NCBI RefSeq assembly: GCF_014207255.1
Contig: NZ_JACHCZ010000008.1
Coordinates: 122,384 to 186,383 of the forward strand
Reading direction: 5' to 3'
DNA: 64,000 bases
Source of the DNA: Pseudomonas sp. JAI120
GTDB lineage: Bacteria; Pseudomonadota; Gammaproteobacteria; Pseudomonadales; Pseudomonadaceae
Both the position numbers and the translations under genes were made by a program. Below the pieces are notes generated by a model. It made no database searches, was not told the DNA's origin, and was given only the letters and a program-made list of their open reading frames with translations. Positions 1 through 9,412 of the stretch are shown piece by piece. Every line of letters begins with the position of its first letter. Position 1 is the stretch's first letter.

Positions 1-73
1 CACATTTTTTGCTGGCTGAACCCCGGTATGGCGCGCAAGGTCTACCGGTATTCGCCCTTATCGAGGTTGTACC

Positions 74-1096
74 GTGCCCTGGACCCGCCTGAGTTTCGCC
101 CTGTTGCTCGCCGCCAGCAGCCTTGTCGCACAGGCTCGCGACTATGCCTACAGCGATGCGCACCTGCATTACGTGGATTTCTTCCAGGAAACGGCGGGGA
201 TGGACAAGTTGCTCAAGGCGATGGCAGAAAATCGCATCGAGCATGTCATGATTTCCGGCATTCCCGTCGCAAAGAAATGGCACGAAGACGAACCCAAGCG
301 CCCACGCTACTACGCCGGTGATGACGCGGATGCCTATTGGTACAGCGCCACTGACGTGATTGTTGCCGCAGCGGTAAATAGACTGACACCTGAACAACGC
401 CAGCACTTTCATCCGTTTCTGTCCGGCTTCAACCCCAACGACAAGAACTCGGATGCCCATATCCAGCGCATGCTCGACCTCAACCCGGGGCTGTGGCAGG
501 GCATCGGTGAAGTGTTTACCCGTCACGACGACCTTACCGCCCTCACATCGGGGGATACCCCGCGCGCCAATAACGAAGCCATGACACGCATCTATCATCT
601 GGCGGCGGAAAACGACTTGCCGGTGATGCTGCACTCCAACATCACCTCCAAGCGCGAGCGTAACCCGCTGTATTTGGCCGAAATCGAAGAGCCGCTGCGC
701 AACCATCCGCACACCCGCTTTATCTGGGCCCACGCTGGCACCAGCAAGGAAATTCATCGCCACCAGGTGCAGATGGACTTTTTGCTGCCCACCTTGAGCC
801 GCATGCTCGAGGCTTACCCCAACCTGTATATCGACCTGTCGTGGAGCATGCTCACGCCGTACTTACTGGATGATGCGGGCAAGCCTCGGCCGGAGTGGGT
901 AGCGCTGGTGGAACGCTTCCCGGAGCGCTTTATGCTGGGTTCGGACGTCGTCGGGCGTTTCAACAAGCTGGGTAAGGAAATGCACCGCTTTGATGTGTTC
1001 CTTGATGCATTGCCTGAAGACGTTGCCCACAAAGTGGCGAGGGATAACTTCCTGGCCATCCTGCCTAAACCTCGTCGCGATGAGGGTGCGCGTTGA
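74..1096 (+). CDS. Secreted amidohydrolase-family protein (TIM-barrel metal hydrolase)
   Basis: Predicted exported 340-residue amidohydrolase of the amidohydrolase_2 type, a metal-dependent TIM-barrel hydrolase or decarboxylase fold. The GTG start is preceded by CGAGG seven bases upstream. Residues 1-21 form a signal peptide ending VAQA. The metal-binding HxH lies at residues 30-32 (DAHLH), followed by later histidines in VMLHSN and WAHAG and an aspartate in LGSDVVGR, the expected order of metal ligands. The substrate cannot be read from the sequence. It stands alone, convergent with fabB. Family confident, reaction unknown. Confidence 0.8.
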   Translation: MPWTRLSFALLLAASSLVAQARDYAYSDAHLHYVDFFQETAGMDKLLKAMAENRIEHVMISGIPVAKKWHEDEPKRPRYYAGDDADAYWYSATDVIVAAAVNRLTPEQRQHFHPFLSGFNPNDKNSDAHIQRMLDLNPGLWQGIGEVFTRHDDLTALTSGDTPRANNEAMTRIYHLAAENDLPVMLHSNITSKRERNPLYLAEIEEPLRNHPHTRFIWAHAGTSKEIHRHQVQMDFLLPTLSRMLEAYPNLYIDLSWSMLTPYLLDDAGKPRPEWVALVERFPERFMLGSDVVGRFNKLGKEMHRFDVFLDALPEDVAHKVARDNFLAILPKPRRDEGAR

Positions 1097-1183
1097 TATT
1101 TCGTTTTCGTCTTACGCCAATGCGGCGGAGCGCTGATAACTTCCAGGAGACCGGCTGCAGGGCGGGGGCATCCAGTCGCCCAT

Positions 1184-1213
1184 AAAAAAGCCCCGAACCA
1201 GTCGGGGCTTTTT
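1184..1213 (-). terminator. Rho-independent terminator of fabAB (bidirectional)
   Basis: The stem AAAAAGCCCCGA pairs with TCGGGGCTTTTT across a short loop, and T runs follow on both strands. It sits directly after the fabB stop and also follows the convergent amidohydrolase gene, so it can serve both. Confidence 0.85.
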
Positions 1214-1234
1214 CATCTACTCAACCTGCGGGGC

Positions 1235-2455
1235 TTACTTACCCTGCCAGCGTTTCAGCACCAGGGTGGCGTTAGTGCCACCGAAGCCGAAGCTGTTGCT
1301 CATCACGGTGTCGACTTTTACGTTTTCAACCGTCTTGGTCAGGATCGGCATATCGGCGACGACCGGGTCGATCTCGTCGATGTTGGCCGAGCCGGCCATG
1401 AAGTTGCCTTCCATCATCAGCAGGCAGTAGATCGCTTCGTGAACGCCGGCGGCGCCCAGGGAGTGACCGGAGAGGCTCTTGGTGGAGCTGATTTTCGGAG
1501 CCTTGTCGCCGAATACCGCACGCACGCCTTCCATTTCCTTGGCGTCGCCGACCGGAGTCGAAGTGCCGTGGGTGTTCAGGTAGTCGATCGGGGTATCCAC
1601 GGTGGACATGGCCATCTGCATGCAGCGGATGGCGCCTTCACCGCTTGGCGCAACCATGTCGTAGCCATCGGAAGTAGCGCCGTAGCCGACGATTTCCGCG
1701 TAGATCTTGGCACCACGGGCCAGGGCGTGTTCCAGCTCCTCGACCACCACCATGCCGCCACCGCCGGCGATGACGAAACCGTCACGCTTGGCGTCGTAGG
1801 CGCGGGAGGCCTTTTCTGGGGTTTCGTTGTACTGGGTGGACAGGGCACCCATGGCGTCGAACAGGAACGACTGGCTCCAATGTTCTTCTTCACCGCCGCC
1901 GGCGAACACGATGTCCTGCTTGCCCAGTTGGATCTGTTCAACGGCGGTGCCGATGCAGTGTGCACTGGTGGCGCATGCGGAGGAGATCGAGTAGTTCACG
2001 CCCTTGATCTGGAACGGCGTGGCCAGGCAGGCCGAAACGGTGCTGCCCATGGTCCGCGTGACACGGTACGGGCCAACGCGCTTCACGCCTTTTTCGCGCA
2101 GGATGTCCAGCGCTTCCATCTGGTTGAGGGTCGATGCGCCGCCGGAGCCGGCGATCAGGCCGGTGCGTACGTTCGATACCTGGTCTTCGCTCAGGCCGGA
2201 GTCGGCGATGGCGTCTTTCATGGCCAGGTAGGCGTAGGCGGCAGCGTGGCCCACGAAGCGATAGATCTTGCGATCGATCAGTTCTTCGAGGGGCAGGTCG
2301 ATGGAGCCGGAAACCTGGCTACGCAGACCCATTTCGGCATATTCCGGGTTGAAGCGGATGCCAGGGCGACTTGCACGCAGGTTAGCGGTGACGGTCTCTT
2401 TGTCATTGCCCAGGCAAGAAACGATGCCCAGACCAGTGATAACGACGCGGCGCAT
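1235..2455 (-). CDS. fabB: 3-oxoacyl-[ACP] synthase I
   Basis: Beta-ketoacyl-ACP synthase I elongates acyl-ACP by decarboxylative condensation with malonyl-ACP and is needed for unsaturated fatty acids after the FabA isomerisation. It is a full-length 406-residue thiolase-fold enzyme. The catalytic Cys is in SSACATSAH (about residue 163), with active-site histidines in NTHGTSTPVGD and in the SGHSLGAAG segment, and the usual C-terminal FGFGGTNA. It begins 11 bases after fabA, so the two form the conserved fabAB operon. Confidence 0.97.
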   Translation of the reverse strand: MRRVVITGLGIVSCLGNDKETVTANLRASRPGIRFNPEYAEMGLRSQVSGSIDLPLEELIDRKIYRFVGHAAAYAYLAMKDAIADSGLSEDQVSNVRTGLIAGSGGASTLNQMEALDILREKGVKRVGPYRVTRTMGSTVSACLATPFQIKGVNYSISSACATSAHCIGTAVEQIQLGKQDIVFAGGGEEEHWSQSFLFDAMGALSTQYNETPEKASRAYDAKRDGFVIAGGGGMVVVEELEHALARGAKIYAEIVGYGATSDGYDMVAPSGEGAIRCMQMAMSTVDTPIDYLNTHGTSTPVGDAKEMEGVRAVFGDKAPKISSTKSLSGHSLGAAGVHEAIYCLLMMEGNFMAGSANIDEIDPVVADMPILTKTVENVKVDTVMSNSFGFGGTNATLVLKRWQGK

Positions 2456-2466
2456 GCGGATAACCC

Positions 2467-2982
2467 TTAAAAGTTGTCAGTGGAAGTAAATACGCCGACC
2501 CGAAGGCCTTCGGCAGTATAGATCTCGCGACCGTCGACAGTCACCGAACCGTCGGCGATTGCCAGGTTCAGCTTGCCCTTGAGGACGCGCTTGATTTGAA
2601 TGTTGTAGGTGACTTTCTTGGCGGTCGGCAGGACCTGGCCAAAGAACTTCACTTCGCCCGAACCCAGGGCGCGGCCACGGCCTGGCAGGCCTTGCCAGCC
2701 CAGGTAGAAGCCGACCAGTTGCCACATGGCGTCGAGGCCCAGGCAGCCCGGCATCACAGGGTCACCTTCGAAGTGACAGGCGAAGAACCACAGGTCCGGG
2801 GTGATATCCAGCTCGGCGACCAATTCACCTTTGCCGTACTTGCCACCCTCTTCGCTGATATGGGTGATGCGATCCACCATCAGCATGTTCGGGGCGGGCA
2901 GTTGCGCGTTACCTGGGCCGAACAGCTCACCGCGACTGCAGCGCAGCAGGTCTTCCCGAGTAAAGGCGTTTTGTTTGGTCAT
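2467..2982 (-). CDS. fabA: 3-hydroxydecanoyl-[ACP] dehydratase/isomerase
   Basis: FabA dehydrates 3-hydroxydecanoyl-ACP and isomerises trans-2 to cis-3-decenoyl-ACP, the branch point of anaerobic unsaturated fatty acid synthesis. The 171-residue hotdog protein has the catalytic His in the ACHFEGDPVMPG segment (about residue 70) and the Asp in CLGLDAMWQ. AGGAG precedes the ATG. It is first in the fabAB operon, and a DesT-like palindrome lies about 135 bases upstream. Confidence 0.97.
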   Translation of the reverse strand: MTKQNAFTREDLLRCSRGELFGPGNAQLPAPNMLMVDRITHISEEGGKYGKGELVAELDITPDLWFFACHFEGDPVMPGCLGLDAMWQLVGFYLGWQGLPGRGRALGSGEVKFFGQVLPTAKKVTYNIQIKRVLKGKLNLAIADGSVTVDGREIYTAEGLRVGVFTSTDNF

Positions 2983-3115
2983 GCGAGCTCCTCAATAATC
3001 CCATGCGGCAGGGTAGGGCAAATCTTCCCGAACCGAATGAAGCGTTCATGCCTCATGTCGGCAGCCTACACATAGACTATTGCGTTGTAGTGAAAGTCAC
3101 AGCGGCAAGGCACTG

Positions 3116-3133
3116 AATGTACACTTGTTCACT
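3116..3133. promoter_or_regulatory. Candidate DesT operator upstream of fabA
   Basis: The imperfect palindrome AATGTACACTTGTTCACT reads TGAA...TTCA around its centre. It matches 14 of 18 positions of the P. aeruginosa desCB operator as I remember it (AGTGAACGCTTGTTGACT). DesT is a TetR-type repressor that senses acyl-CoA saturation and controls desCB and fabAB. The position, about 135 bases before the fabA start, is suitable. Binding is inferred. Confidence 0.6.
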
Positions 3134-3231
3134 GAAATTTTAAACCGAGCCTGTTTAGGGGCCCGTTCGGGTGCCTAAGACTGCCGCACTTTCGTCTTTC
3201 ACGCCAGTCGCAGTTGGCTGATGGCGCGTCG

Positions 3232-5133
3232 CTATTGCACCCAGCGCTGCAGGATTTGCTGCAAATCCGTGCGTTTGAACGGCTTGGCCAGGTAATCGTT
3301 CATTCCGGCCGCAAGGCACGCTTCCCGGTCGCCCTGCAAGGCGTTGGCCGTCAGGGCGATGATCGGCAGATCGGCGCAGCCGGGTAGTTGGCGAATCTGC
3401 CGGGTGGCTTCATAACCGTCGATCAAGGGCAAGCGACAATCCATCAGGATCGCGGTGAAAATCAGGCTCTCGGCACTGCGGATCGCCTCGGCGCCATCGG
3501 TGGCCAGGCTGACTTCAAAGCCCAGGCTGCGCAGCATGGCTTCGACCACGGTGCGATTGACCGGGTTGTCCTCCACCAGCAACACATGGCGACCTTCGCC
3601 TGCGCTGTGCTTGCCCTCGGCATCCAGGGCGATCGACGGCTGGCTGTGCTGGTCGATGGCCAGGGGGATCTCCAGGGTAAACACAGAGCCACGGCCTTCC
3701 TCGCTCTGCGCGCGCAGGGTGCCGCCCATGCGTTCGGCGAGGGTGCGGGCGATGGGCAACCCGAGACCGGTACCGCCGTAACGTCTTGAAATGGAACTGT
3801 CGGCCTGCTGGAACGCATCGAACATCAATTCCAGGCGCTCGGCGGAAATCCCGATGCCGCTGTCACGCACGGTGCAGGTGAACCACACCAACTCATGGTC
3901 GAGCACCTGCCAGTGGGGCTCGACGCTGACGGTGCCGTGTTCGGTAAACTTCAAGGCATTGCCGATCAGGTTTACCAGGATCTGGCGGATCCGTGTCGGA
4001 TCGCCCTGTACCCGCAGTGCGTCCATGCCGGGCGGGATCGGCAGCTTGAGCGCCAGCCCGCGCTGCTGGGCGCTGTGCTGGAAGGCCTGGGCGCAACTGT
4101 TGATCAGGTCGGCCAGGTTGAAGGGGATATGTTCCAGCTCCAGGGCCGCGCGTTCAATGCGCGAGAAGTCGAGAATATCGTTGATCACCTTGAGCAAATG
4201 CTCGGTGGATTCGGAGGCCAGCGCCGCGTATTCGGTCTGTTCCTCGGTCATTTCGGTGGTTTCCAGCAGTTGCAGCATGCCCAGTACGCCGTTCATCGGC
4301 GTACGCAGTTCGTGGCTCATCATGGCCAGGAAGTCTGACTTGGCGTTGTTGGCCCGTTCGGCCTCTTCGCGGGTCTGGATCAACTGGGCCATGGCCTGCT
4401 GTTGTTCGCGGCTGGCCTGGTTGAGGCCTTCGGCGAGGTTGTTGATATGCCGCGACAGGTCGCCCAGCTCCGAGTCATCCACAATCGGCAACTGCGTCTT
4501 GTAGTCGCCCTGTTGGATGGCCTTGACCGCATTGCCCATGGCGCTGATCGGTTGCGACAGGCTCGCCGCCAGGCGCCGGGCGAGCAGGAAAGTAAACAGC
4601 AGGGCGAACAGCGCGAGAATACCGGCCTTGAACAGGATCTCCTGCTGGCGCTGGCTGAAGGCGTCATTGGACATGCCGACGATCACCCGGCCCAGGTAGT
4701 CCGCGCGGGGGGCCTTGGGTTCGTTGAGGTTGTCCTGGAAAAAGTCGTTGCCCAGCTGGATATGCTGCAGGCGGATCGGCGCCTGGAACACTTTTACCGA
4801 CAGCGCGCGGTCGTGCTTCTCCGAGGGTTGCTCGACGTACACCAGGATATTTTCGCTGCTGTCCTGAATCTCCAGGAAGCGCACATGGGGCGTGGCCAGC
4901 GTGGCGCGCAGCAGGCTGTCGAGCACATCGTTGTTGCCCGAGATCACCCCATATTCGGTGGCCGGTGCCAGTTGGTTGGCGATCAATTGGCCGGTGTGGT
5001 CCAGTTCCTGGCGCAGGTCCTGGATACGCACGAAGGTGAAGAAGCTGATCAACAGCAACGTCAGCAACAGCGCCGGGCCCAGGGTGATGAGCTGGGTGCG
5101 GGTATTGATGTCCCAACGACGACGCAAGGTCAT
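3232..5133 (-). CDS. Hybrid sensor histidine kinase, PA1611-like
   Basis: Inner-membrane hybrid kinase of 633 residues. Domains in order: TM1 (about 16-36), a periplasmic sensor of about 130 residues, TM2 (about 170-190), HAMP, HisKA with the phospho-His in MMSHELRTP (about 285), an HATPase with NLIGNALKF, DSGIGIS and GGTGLGL, and a C-terminal receiver with Asp in LMDCRLP. There is no Hpt domain, so phosphate must pass to a separate Hpt protein; PA1611 of P. aeruginosa, also beside fabA, feeds the HptB branch. The ATG overlaps the upstream stop as ATGA and has GGAG 10 bases before it. An in-frame longer start would run through the upstream gene and is rejected. Confidence 0.9.
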   Translation of the reverse strand: MTLRRRWDINTRTQLITLGPALLLTLLLISFFTFVRIQDLRQELDHTGQLIANQLAPATEYGVISGNNDVLDSLLRATLATPHVRFLEIQDSSENILVYVEQPSEKHDRALSVKVFQAPIRLQHIQLGNDFFQDNLNEPKAPRADYLGRVIVGMSNDAFSQRQQEILFKAGILALFALLFTFLLARRLAASLSQPISAMGNAVKAIQQGDYKTQLPIVDDSELGDLSRHINNLAEGLNQASREQQQAMAQLIQTREEAERANNAKSDFLAMMSHELRTPMNGVLGMLQLLETTEMTEEQTEYAALASESTEHLLKVINDILDFSRIERAALELEHIPFNLADLINSCAQAFQHSAQQRGLALKLPIPPGMDALRVQGDPTRIRQILVNLIGNALKFTEHGTVSVEPHWQVLDHELVWFTCTVRDSGIGISAERLELMFDAFQQADSSISRRYGGTGLGLPIARTLAERMGGTLRAQSEEGRGSVFTLEIPLAIDQHSQPSIALDAEGKHSAGEGRHVLLVEDNPVNRTVVEAMLRSLGFEVSLATDGAEAIRSAESLIFTAILMDCRLPLIDGYEATRQIRQLPGCADLPIIALTANALQGDREACLAAGMNDYLAKPFKRTDLQQILQRWVQ

Positions 5134-6059
5134 GGGCGTTTTTCTCCTTCGGCCATTCGGGCGGCGACGTTGGTTTCGTCCACCTGTTCGATGCCCAGTG
5201 AGCGTGCGACCTGTGCGTTGCCCACGACTTTGAAGTGTTCGGGGTACAGCGCGCGTGGCCAACCGGCCGGCGACTGGTCCAGCAAACGATCGAGTACCGC
5301 CAGCCAATCGTCCTGGTCGCTGTAGGTGCTGGCGAGGCTGCCGGCGCGCACAAACCCTGCATTGGGCCCGAACAGCGGCAATTGCTGGGCATAGCTGCTC
5401 AGCAGCAGGTTCTTCGCGGTCTTCGGGTTGTACAGCTGCGGGTCATCGAGGCCGAGCAGCACGTCGCTGTTCCTGAACAGGGTTTGCAGCGGACGACTGT
5501 CGTTAGTGTTGTCCCAGCGCTGCGGCACGATCTCCAATTCCAGGGCCGCTGCATGCTGGCGCAGTTCGGGCAGCAGGAATTCACTGTCGACACCGTAGAG
5601 CACGCCGATGCGCCGTGCCTGGGGCATGACGCTGGTGATCAGGCGCAACTGCCGCTCCAGCGGTGGGTCGCTCCACAACAGGCTGACCCGCGCGTGCCGT
5701 GAGGCCTCCGGGCGCTGATGGGCTTGTAGCCGGCTGATGCGCAGTACCAGCGTCGGCGGCCCTTGGGTATCCCGCAGGCGCCAGTCGAGGCCGGGCAGGT
5801 CGAGCAGGATCAGACGCGTGCCGGCGGGCAGGTGGCTTGGTGCTGGCAAGTCGGCGAGGGAGGTGAAGGTGACGCGGTCTTCGGGGCGTTGCTGGGCCAG
5901 CGCCTGCGTAAAGGCCTGCACCCCAGCACCGTCTTCGGCGGCGGTCAGCAGGATCTCGGCGCTCCACGCCGGTGCGCACAGCAACAGGCCGGCCAGCAGC
6001 ACGGCAAGTCGCCGCAGCTTATAGATAAGGAAGAAGGTCATCCGTGACGAGTCGCTCAT
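5130..6059 (-). CDS. Periplasmic ABC-type substrate-binding protein linked to sensor kinase
   Basis: A 309-residue secreted protein with an N-terminal signal segment ending in PAWSA (about residue 33). The rest resembles the ABC_sub_bind fold, with segments RIGVLYG, VLLGLDDPQLYN and PLFGPNAGFVRAG. No permease or ATPase is nearby. It starts one base after the TonB receptor stop and overlaps the kinase start, so the three genes are one transcript. A plausible role is to present a ligand to the kinase sensor domain rather than to transport it; this is inference. Confidence 0.8.
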   Translation of the reverse strand: MSDSSRMTFFLIYKLRRLAVLLAGLLLCAPAWSAEILLTAAEDGAGVQAFTQALAQQRPEDRVTFTSLADLPAPSHLPAGTRLILLDLPGLDWRLRDTQGPPTLVLRISRLQAHQRPEASRHARVSLLWSDPPLERQLRLITSVMPQARRIGVLYGVDSEFLLPELRQHAAALELEIVPQRWDNTNDSRPLQTLFRNSDVLLGLDDPQLYNPKTAKNLLLSSYAQQLPLFGPNAGFVRAGSLASTYSDQDDWLAVLDRLLDQSPAGWPRALYPEHFKVVGNAQVARSLGIEQVDETNVAARMAEGEKRP

Positions 6060-6060
6060 G

Positions 6061-8181
6061 TCAGAACTCTAACTCCGCGCTGAAGTAGAGTACGTGACGA
6101 TGATCGTAAGTGTTGTCGGCCCAGGTAGTGGGCTGGTTATCGAGGCGTTGTTGCAACATGCCGGCCAGCTCCACGTTGGCTTTGCCCAGGGCAATACGCT
6201 TGGCCACCCGCAGGTCGACCCGTTCGAAACGATATTGGTTGAGTGCGTCGTCGCCATAGTAGAACAGCGCGCTGGACCAACCTTGGCCCCATTCGCGCAA
6301 CCAGCCGGCCGAGCCACTGTTACGCGCGGTCTGTGCTTTGTCCAGTGGGTTGCTGGTGGTGGCGTCGACATAAGCGTAAGTCAGCCGCAGGCGGTCGGCG
6401 TTGCTCACGCGCCAGTCGAACTGGGACTCGGCGCCGGTGAACCGTGAGCTGTTGGCGTTGCTGGCAATGTACTGGTTATTGCGCAGCGGCGAGCTGATCA
6501 TATCGGTGATTTCGTCGTAGAACAGCTTCACGTCCATGTTCAGCCCGATGTCGGCAAAGAAGCCGTTGTAGCCCAGTTCCCGCGAGCGCATCAGTTCTTT
6601 GTCGAGGTTGCCCGGGCCCCGCGTCTTCACGAAGTACTGTCCGGAACTCTGCCCATAGGCCGGTGAGCTGAGGTTGGTAACGCGGTAGCTCCAGTTGACA
6701 TTGTTCTCGAACATGTCCGGCGAACGGATGGCTTCCGAGTACACCGCGCGCAAGCCGTGGCGCGGGTTGATCAAATAGTTGACTGCCACCCTTGGCGTCA
6801 GCGAAGGGCCGCTCAGGTGCGTGTCTTCGAACATGGCGCCGCCTTGCAGCAGCCAATGCTCACTGGCGCGCCATTCCAACTGGCCGAACAGGCGCCAGGT
6901 GGTGTCGTCCAAGGTGCCGTTGAAGTAGGTGTCGGAGTCGGCGCGGTCGTAGCGGTAGTTCATGCCGCTGACCAGGCGCAGGCTGTCGGACAGGCTGAGG
7001 GTGTCTTGAATTTCCACGTCGTAGCGGCTTTCGCGGGTGCTCTGGTCGATGTCGCCGCATACGCTCTGGTTGGCGCCGTTGCGCCACTGGTCCAGTACCT
7101 GGTTGGCCAAGGCTTGTTCGGCAGCACTGCCCGGTGGCGCGGAGCCCTGGCTGTAGGTGTCCATATGCCGGGCCAGCCGTTCGGCGTAGTTGGGGTTGAG
7201 CTGCCACAACTGGGTCAGCTCGGGGCTGAACGAGACCTTGGCGTCACAGGCTTTCCAGATTTGCCGGCGGTCCCATTGCTGGGCCGAGCCTTGGATATAC
7301 AGGCTGTGCTCTGGGTTGAAATCAAAGTTCCAGCGCAGGGAACCGGCGTAGTCCTTGGCCGTGACGTCGGAACTGTCGCCGCCTTCGGTAATCCCGGCGA
7401 ATACCGGGGCGTAGGTGTAAGGGCGCTGGTTGGTGCCTTCCTTGGCATTCAGTTGCCAGTCGATACTCTGTTGCGCGTTCAAGGTCTGGCTCACTGCCAG
7501 GCTGAAGCGGTTGAGGCGACGGCTGTCTCGGCGGTCGGCGCCAACGGCATCGCTGTCAAAGCCATCGTCCTGTTGCCCTGACAGCGACAGGCGCAGATCG
7601 CCGGTTTCCCAGCCCACGCCCTGGCTGGCATAAAAGTCATTGATACCGCGCTCACCGCGAATCACCTTCACCCGTGAGCCATGGCTGTTGGCCGGTGAGC
7701 GCGTGAGGATATTGACCACCGCCATCAAGGCATTCGCCCCGTAGCTGACGGTGTTGGGGCCGCGGAAGACCTCGATGCGTTCGATGTCTTCCATCGCCAC
7801 CGGAATGTCGCTCCAGTCCACCGTGGCCAGGCCGGCGCGGTACACCGAACGCCCGTCGATCAACACCTGCATGCGTCGCGCGTCGCTGGCGCTGGTGCCG
7901 TGGTAGTTCACCGCCGCCTGGTTGCCGGTGGTGTAACCGACCATCATCCCCGGCACCAGGCGCAGCAGCTCGCTGATGTCCCTTGCGCCGCTGGCCTTGA
8001 TCAACTCGCTGTCGATCACGGTCATGCTGCCCGGCACGGCGGCGGCCGATTGCTTGAGGCGCGTGGCGGTCAATACCTGCGGGAGCGGCTGGCTGTCGAG
8101 GAAGAGGTCGTCAGCCAGCACAGGTGCACTGCACAACAGCATAAGCAGTAGAGATGAACGGGAAGGAGGGCCCAAATACAC
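6061..8181 (-). CDS. TonB-dependent outer-membrane receptor
   Basis: A 706-residue receptor with a plug domain (VTATRLKQS-like TonB region, RDISELLRLVPGM, IERIEVFRGPNTVSYGANA) followed by a long beta-barrel ending in the outer-membrane signature YFSAELEF. The GTG start at 8181 has AAGG seven bases upstream and gives a 22-23-residue signal peptide ending PVLA. The open frame continues back through the antisense of gpsA, which is fortuitous. It is the first gene of a receptor-binding protein-kinase operon. The ligand is unknown; neighbours do not include siderophore genes. Confidence 0.85.
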   Translation of the reverse strand: MYLGPPSRSSLLLMLLCSAPVLADDLFLDSQPLPQVLTATRLKQSAAAVPGSMTVIDSELIKASGARDISELLRLVPGMMVGYTTGNQAAVNYHGTSASDARRMQVLIDGRSVYRAGLATVDWSDIPVAMEDIERIEVFRGPNTVSYGANALMAVVNILTRSPANSHGSRVKVIRGERGINDFYASQGVGWETGDLRLSLSGQQDDGFDSDAVGADRRDSRRLNRFSLAVSQTLNAQQSIDWQLNAKEGTNQRPYTYAPVFAGITEGGDSSDVTAKDYAGSLRWNFDFNPEHSLYIQGSAQQWDRRQIWKACDAKVSFSPELTQLWQLNPNYAERLARHMDTYSQGSAPPGSAAEQALANQVLDQWRNGANQSVCGDIDQSTRESRYDVEIQDTLSLSDSLRLVSGMNYRYDRADSDTYFNGTLDDTTWRLFGQLEWRASEHWLLQGGAMFEDTHLSGPSLTPRVAVNYLINPRHGLRAVYSEAIRSPDMFENNVNWSYRVTNLSSPAYGQSSGQYFVKTRGPGNLDKELMRSRELGYNGFFADIGLNMDVKLFYDEITDMISSPLRNNQYIASNANSSRFTGAESQFDWRVSNADRLRLTYAYVDATTSNPLDKAQTARNSGSAGWLREWGQGWSSALFYYGDDALNQYRFERVDLRVAKRIALGKANVELAGMLQQRLDNQPTTWADNTYDHRHVLYFSAELEF

Positions 8182-8376
8182 GACATGGCCTTGATAGTGA
8201 CGGATAGCCGCCCATGTTAACTGAGGTGAGGCTATTTGCCAGTCGTCGCCCTTGCAATTCCGTCGCACGGGCATGGCATTTCCCGATAGCCGCACGATTT
8301 GATACGGGGGCTGGCCGCAAGCGGGTCGCCCCGTATAATGCCGCCATCGCCACTGGTATGGATTAACGGATTGCAT

Positions 8377-9402
8377 ATGACTGAACAGCGCCCTATTGCG
8401 GTCCTGGGAGGCGGAAGTTTTGGTACCGCCGTGGCTAACCTGCTGGCCGAGAACGGTCATGCGGTGCGCCAGTGGATGCGCGATCCCGCGCAGGCCGAGG
8501 CCATTCGTGTACACCGCGAAAACCCGCGTTACCTTAAAGGCATCAAGATTCATCCGGCGGTCGAGCCGGTCACCGACTTGCTGGCCACCCTGACGGACTG
8601 CGACCTGTGCTTCGTTGCGCTGCCTTCCAGCGCCTTGCGCTCGGTGCTGGCGCCCCATGCCGAGCGCCTGGCGGGCAAGCTGTTGGTCAGCCTGACCAAG
8701 GGCATCGAGGCGCAGACCTTCAAGCTGATGAGCGAAATCCTCGCAGAAATCGCCCCCCAGGCGCGCATTGGCGTGCTGTCCGGGCCGAACCTGGCGCGGG
8801 AAGTCGCCGAGCACGCGCTGACCGCCACGGTGATCGCCAGCGAGGATGAGGAACTGTGCGAGCGTGTCCAGGCGGTGCTGCATGGCCGGACCTTCCGCGT
8901 ATACGCCAGTGGCGACCGTTTTGGCGTGGAACTGGGCGGGGCGCTGAAAAACGTCTACGCGATCATCGCCGGCATGGCGGTGGCCCTGGGCATGGGCGAA
9001 AACACCAAGAGCATGTTGATTACCCGTGCCCTGGCGGAAATGACCCGCTTCGCGGTAAACCAGGGCGCCAACCCCATGACCTTCCTGGGCCTGGCCGGCG
9101 TGGGCGACTTGATCGTCACCTGTTCGTCGCCGAAAAGCCGCAACTACCAGGTGGGGTTCGCCCTGGGCCAGGGCCTGAGCCTGGAAGACGCGGTGACGCG
9201 CCTGGGCGAAGTGGCCGAAGGGGTCAACACCCTCAAGGTGCTCAAGGCCAAGGCCCAGGAAGTCGGCGTGTATATGCCGCTGGTCGCCGGGCTGCACGCC
9301 ATCCTGTTTGAAGGGCGCACCTTGAATCAGGTCATCGAGTTGCTGATGCGGGCCGAACCCAAAACCGACGTCGACTTTATTTCCACCAGTGGTTTCAACT
9401 GA
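8377..9402 (+). CDS. gpsA: NAD(P)H-dependent glycerol-3-phosphate dehydrogenase
   Basis: Reduces dihydroxyacetone phosphate to sn-glycerol 3-phosphate for phospholipid synthesis. The 341-residue protein has an N-terminal Rossmann motif (LGGGSFGTA), the conserved SLTKGIE and the SGPNLAREV segment, the catalytic Lys in GALKNVYAI, and GVGDLIVTCSS-SRN in the C-terminal helical domain. The start MTEQRP is chosen because it aligns the glycine motif with the usual position; an upstream in-frame extension is not conserved-looking. Confidence 0.96.
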   Translation: MTEQRPIAVLGGGSFGTAVANLLAENGHAVRQWMRDPAQAEAIRVHRENPRYLKGIKIHPAVEPVTDLLATLTDCDLCFVALPSSALRSVLAPHAERLAGKLLVSLTKGIEAQTFKLMSEILAEIAPQARIGVLSGPNLAREVAEHALTATVIASEDEELCERVQAVLHGRTFRVYASGDRFGVELGGALKNVYAIIAGMAVALGMGENTKSMLITRALAEMTRFAVNQGANPMTFLGLAGVGDLIVTCSSPKSRNYQVGFALGQGLSLEDAVTRLGEVAEGVNTLKVLKAKAQEVGVYMPLVAGLHAILFEGRTLNQVIELLMRAEPKTDVDFISTSGFN

Positions 9403-9412
9403 GGAACGCGCC

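Noticed and set aside
1439..2470. A 343-codon plus-strand frame opposite fabB
   Set aside because: Antisense shadow of fabB without family motifs or a ribosome-binding site.
5134..5307. Longer in-frame start for the hybrid kinase
   Set aside because: It lies inside the preceding binding-protein gene, and the extra 58 residues are Arg/Gly-rich shadow sequence.
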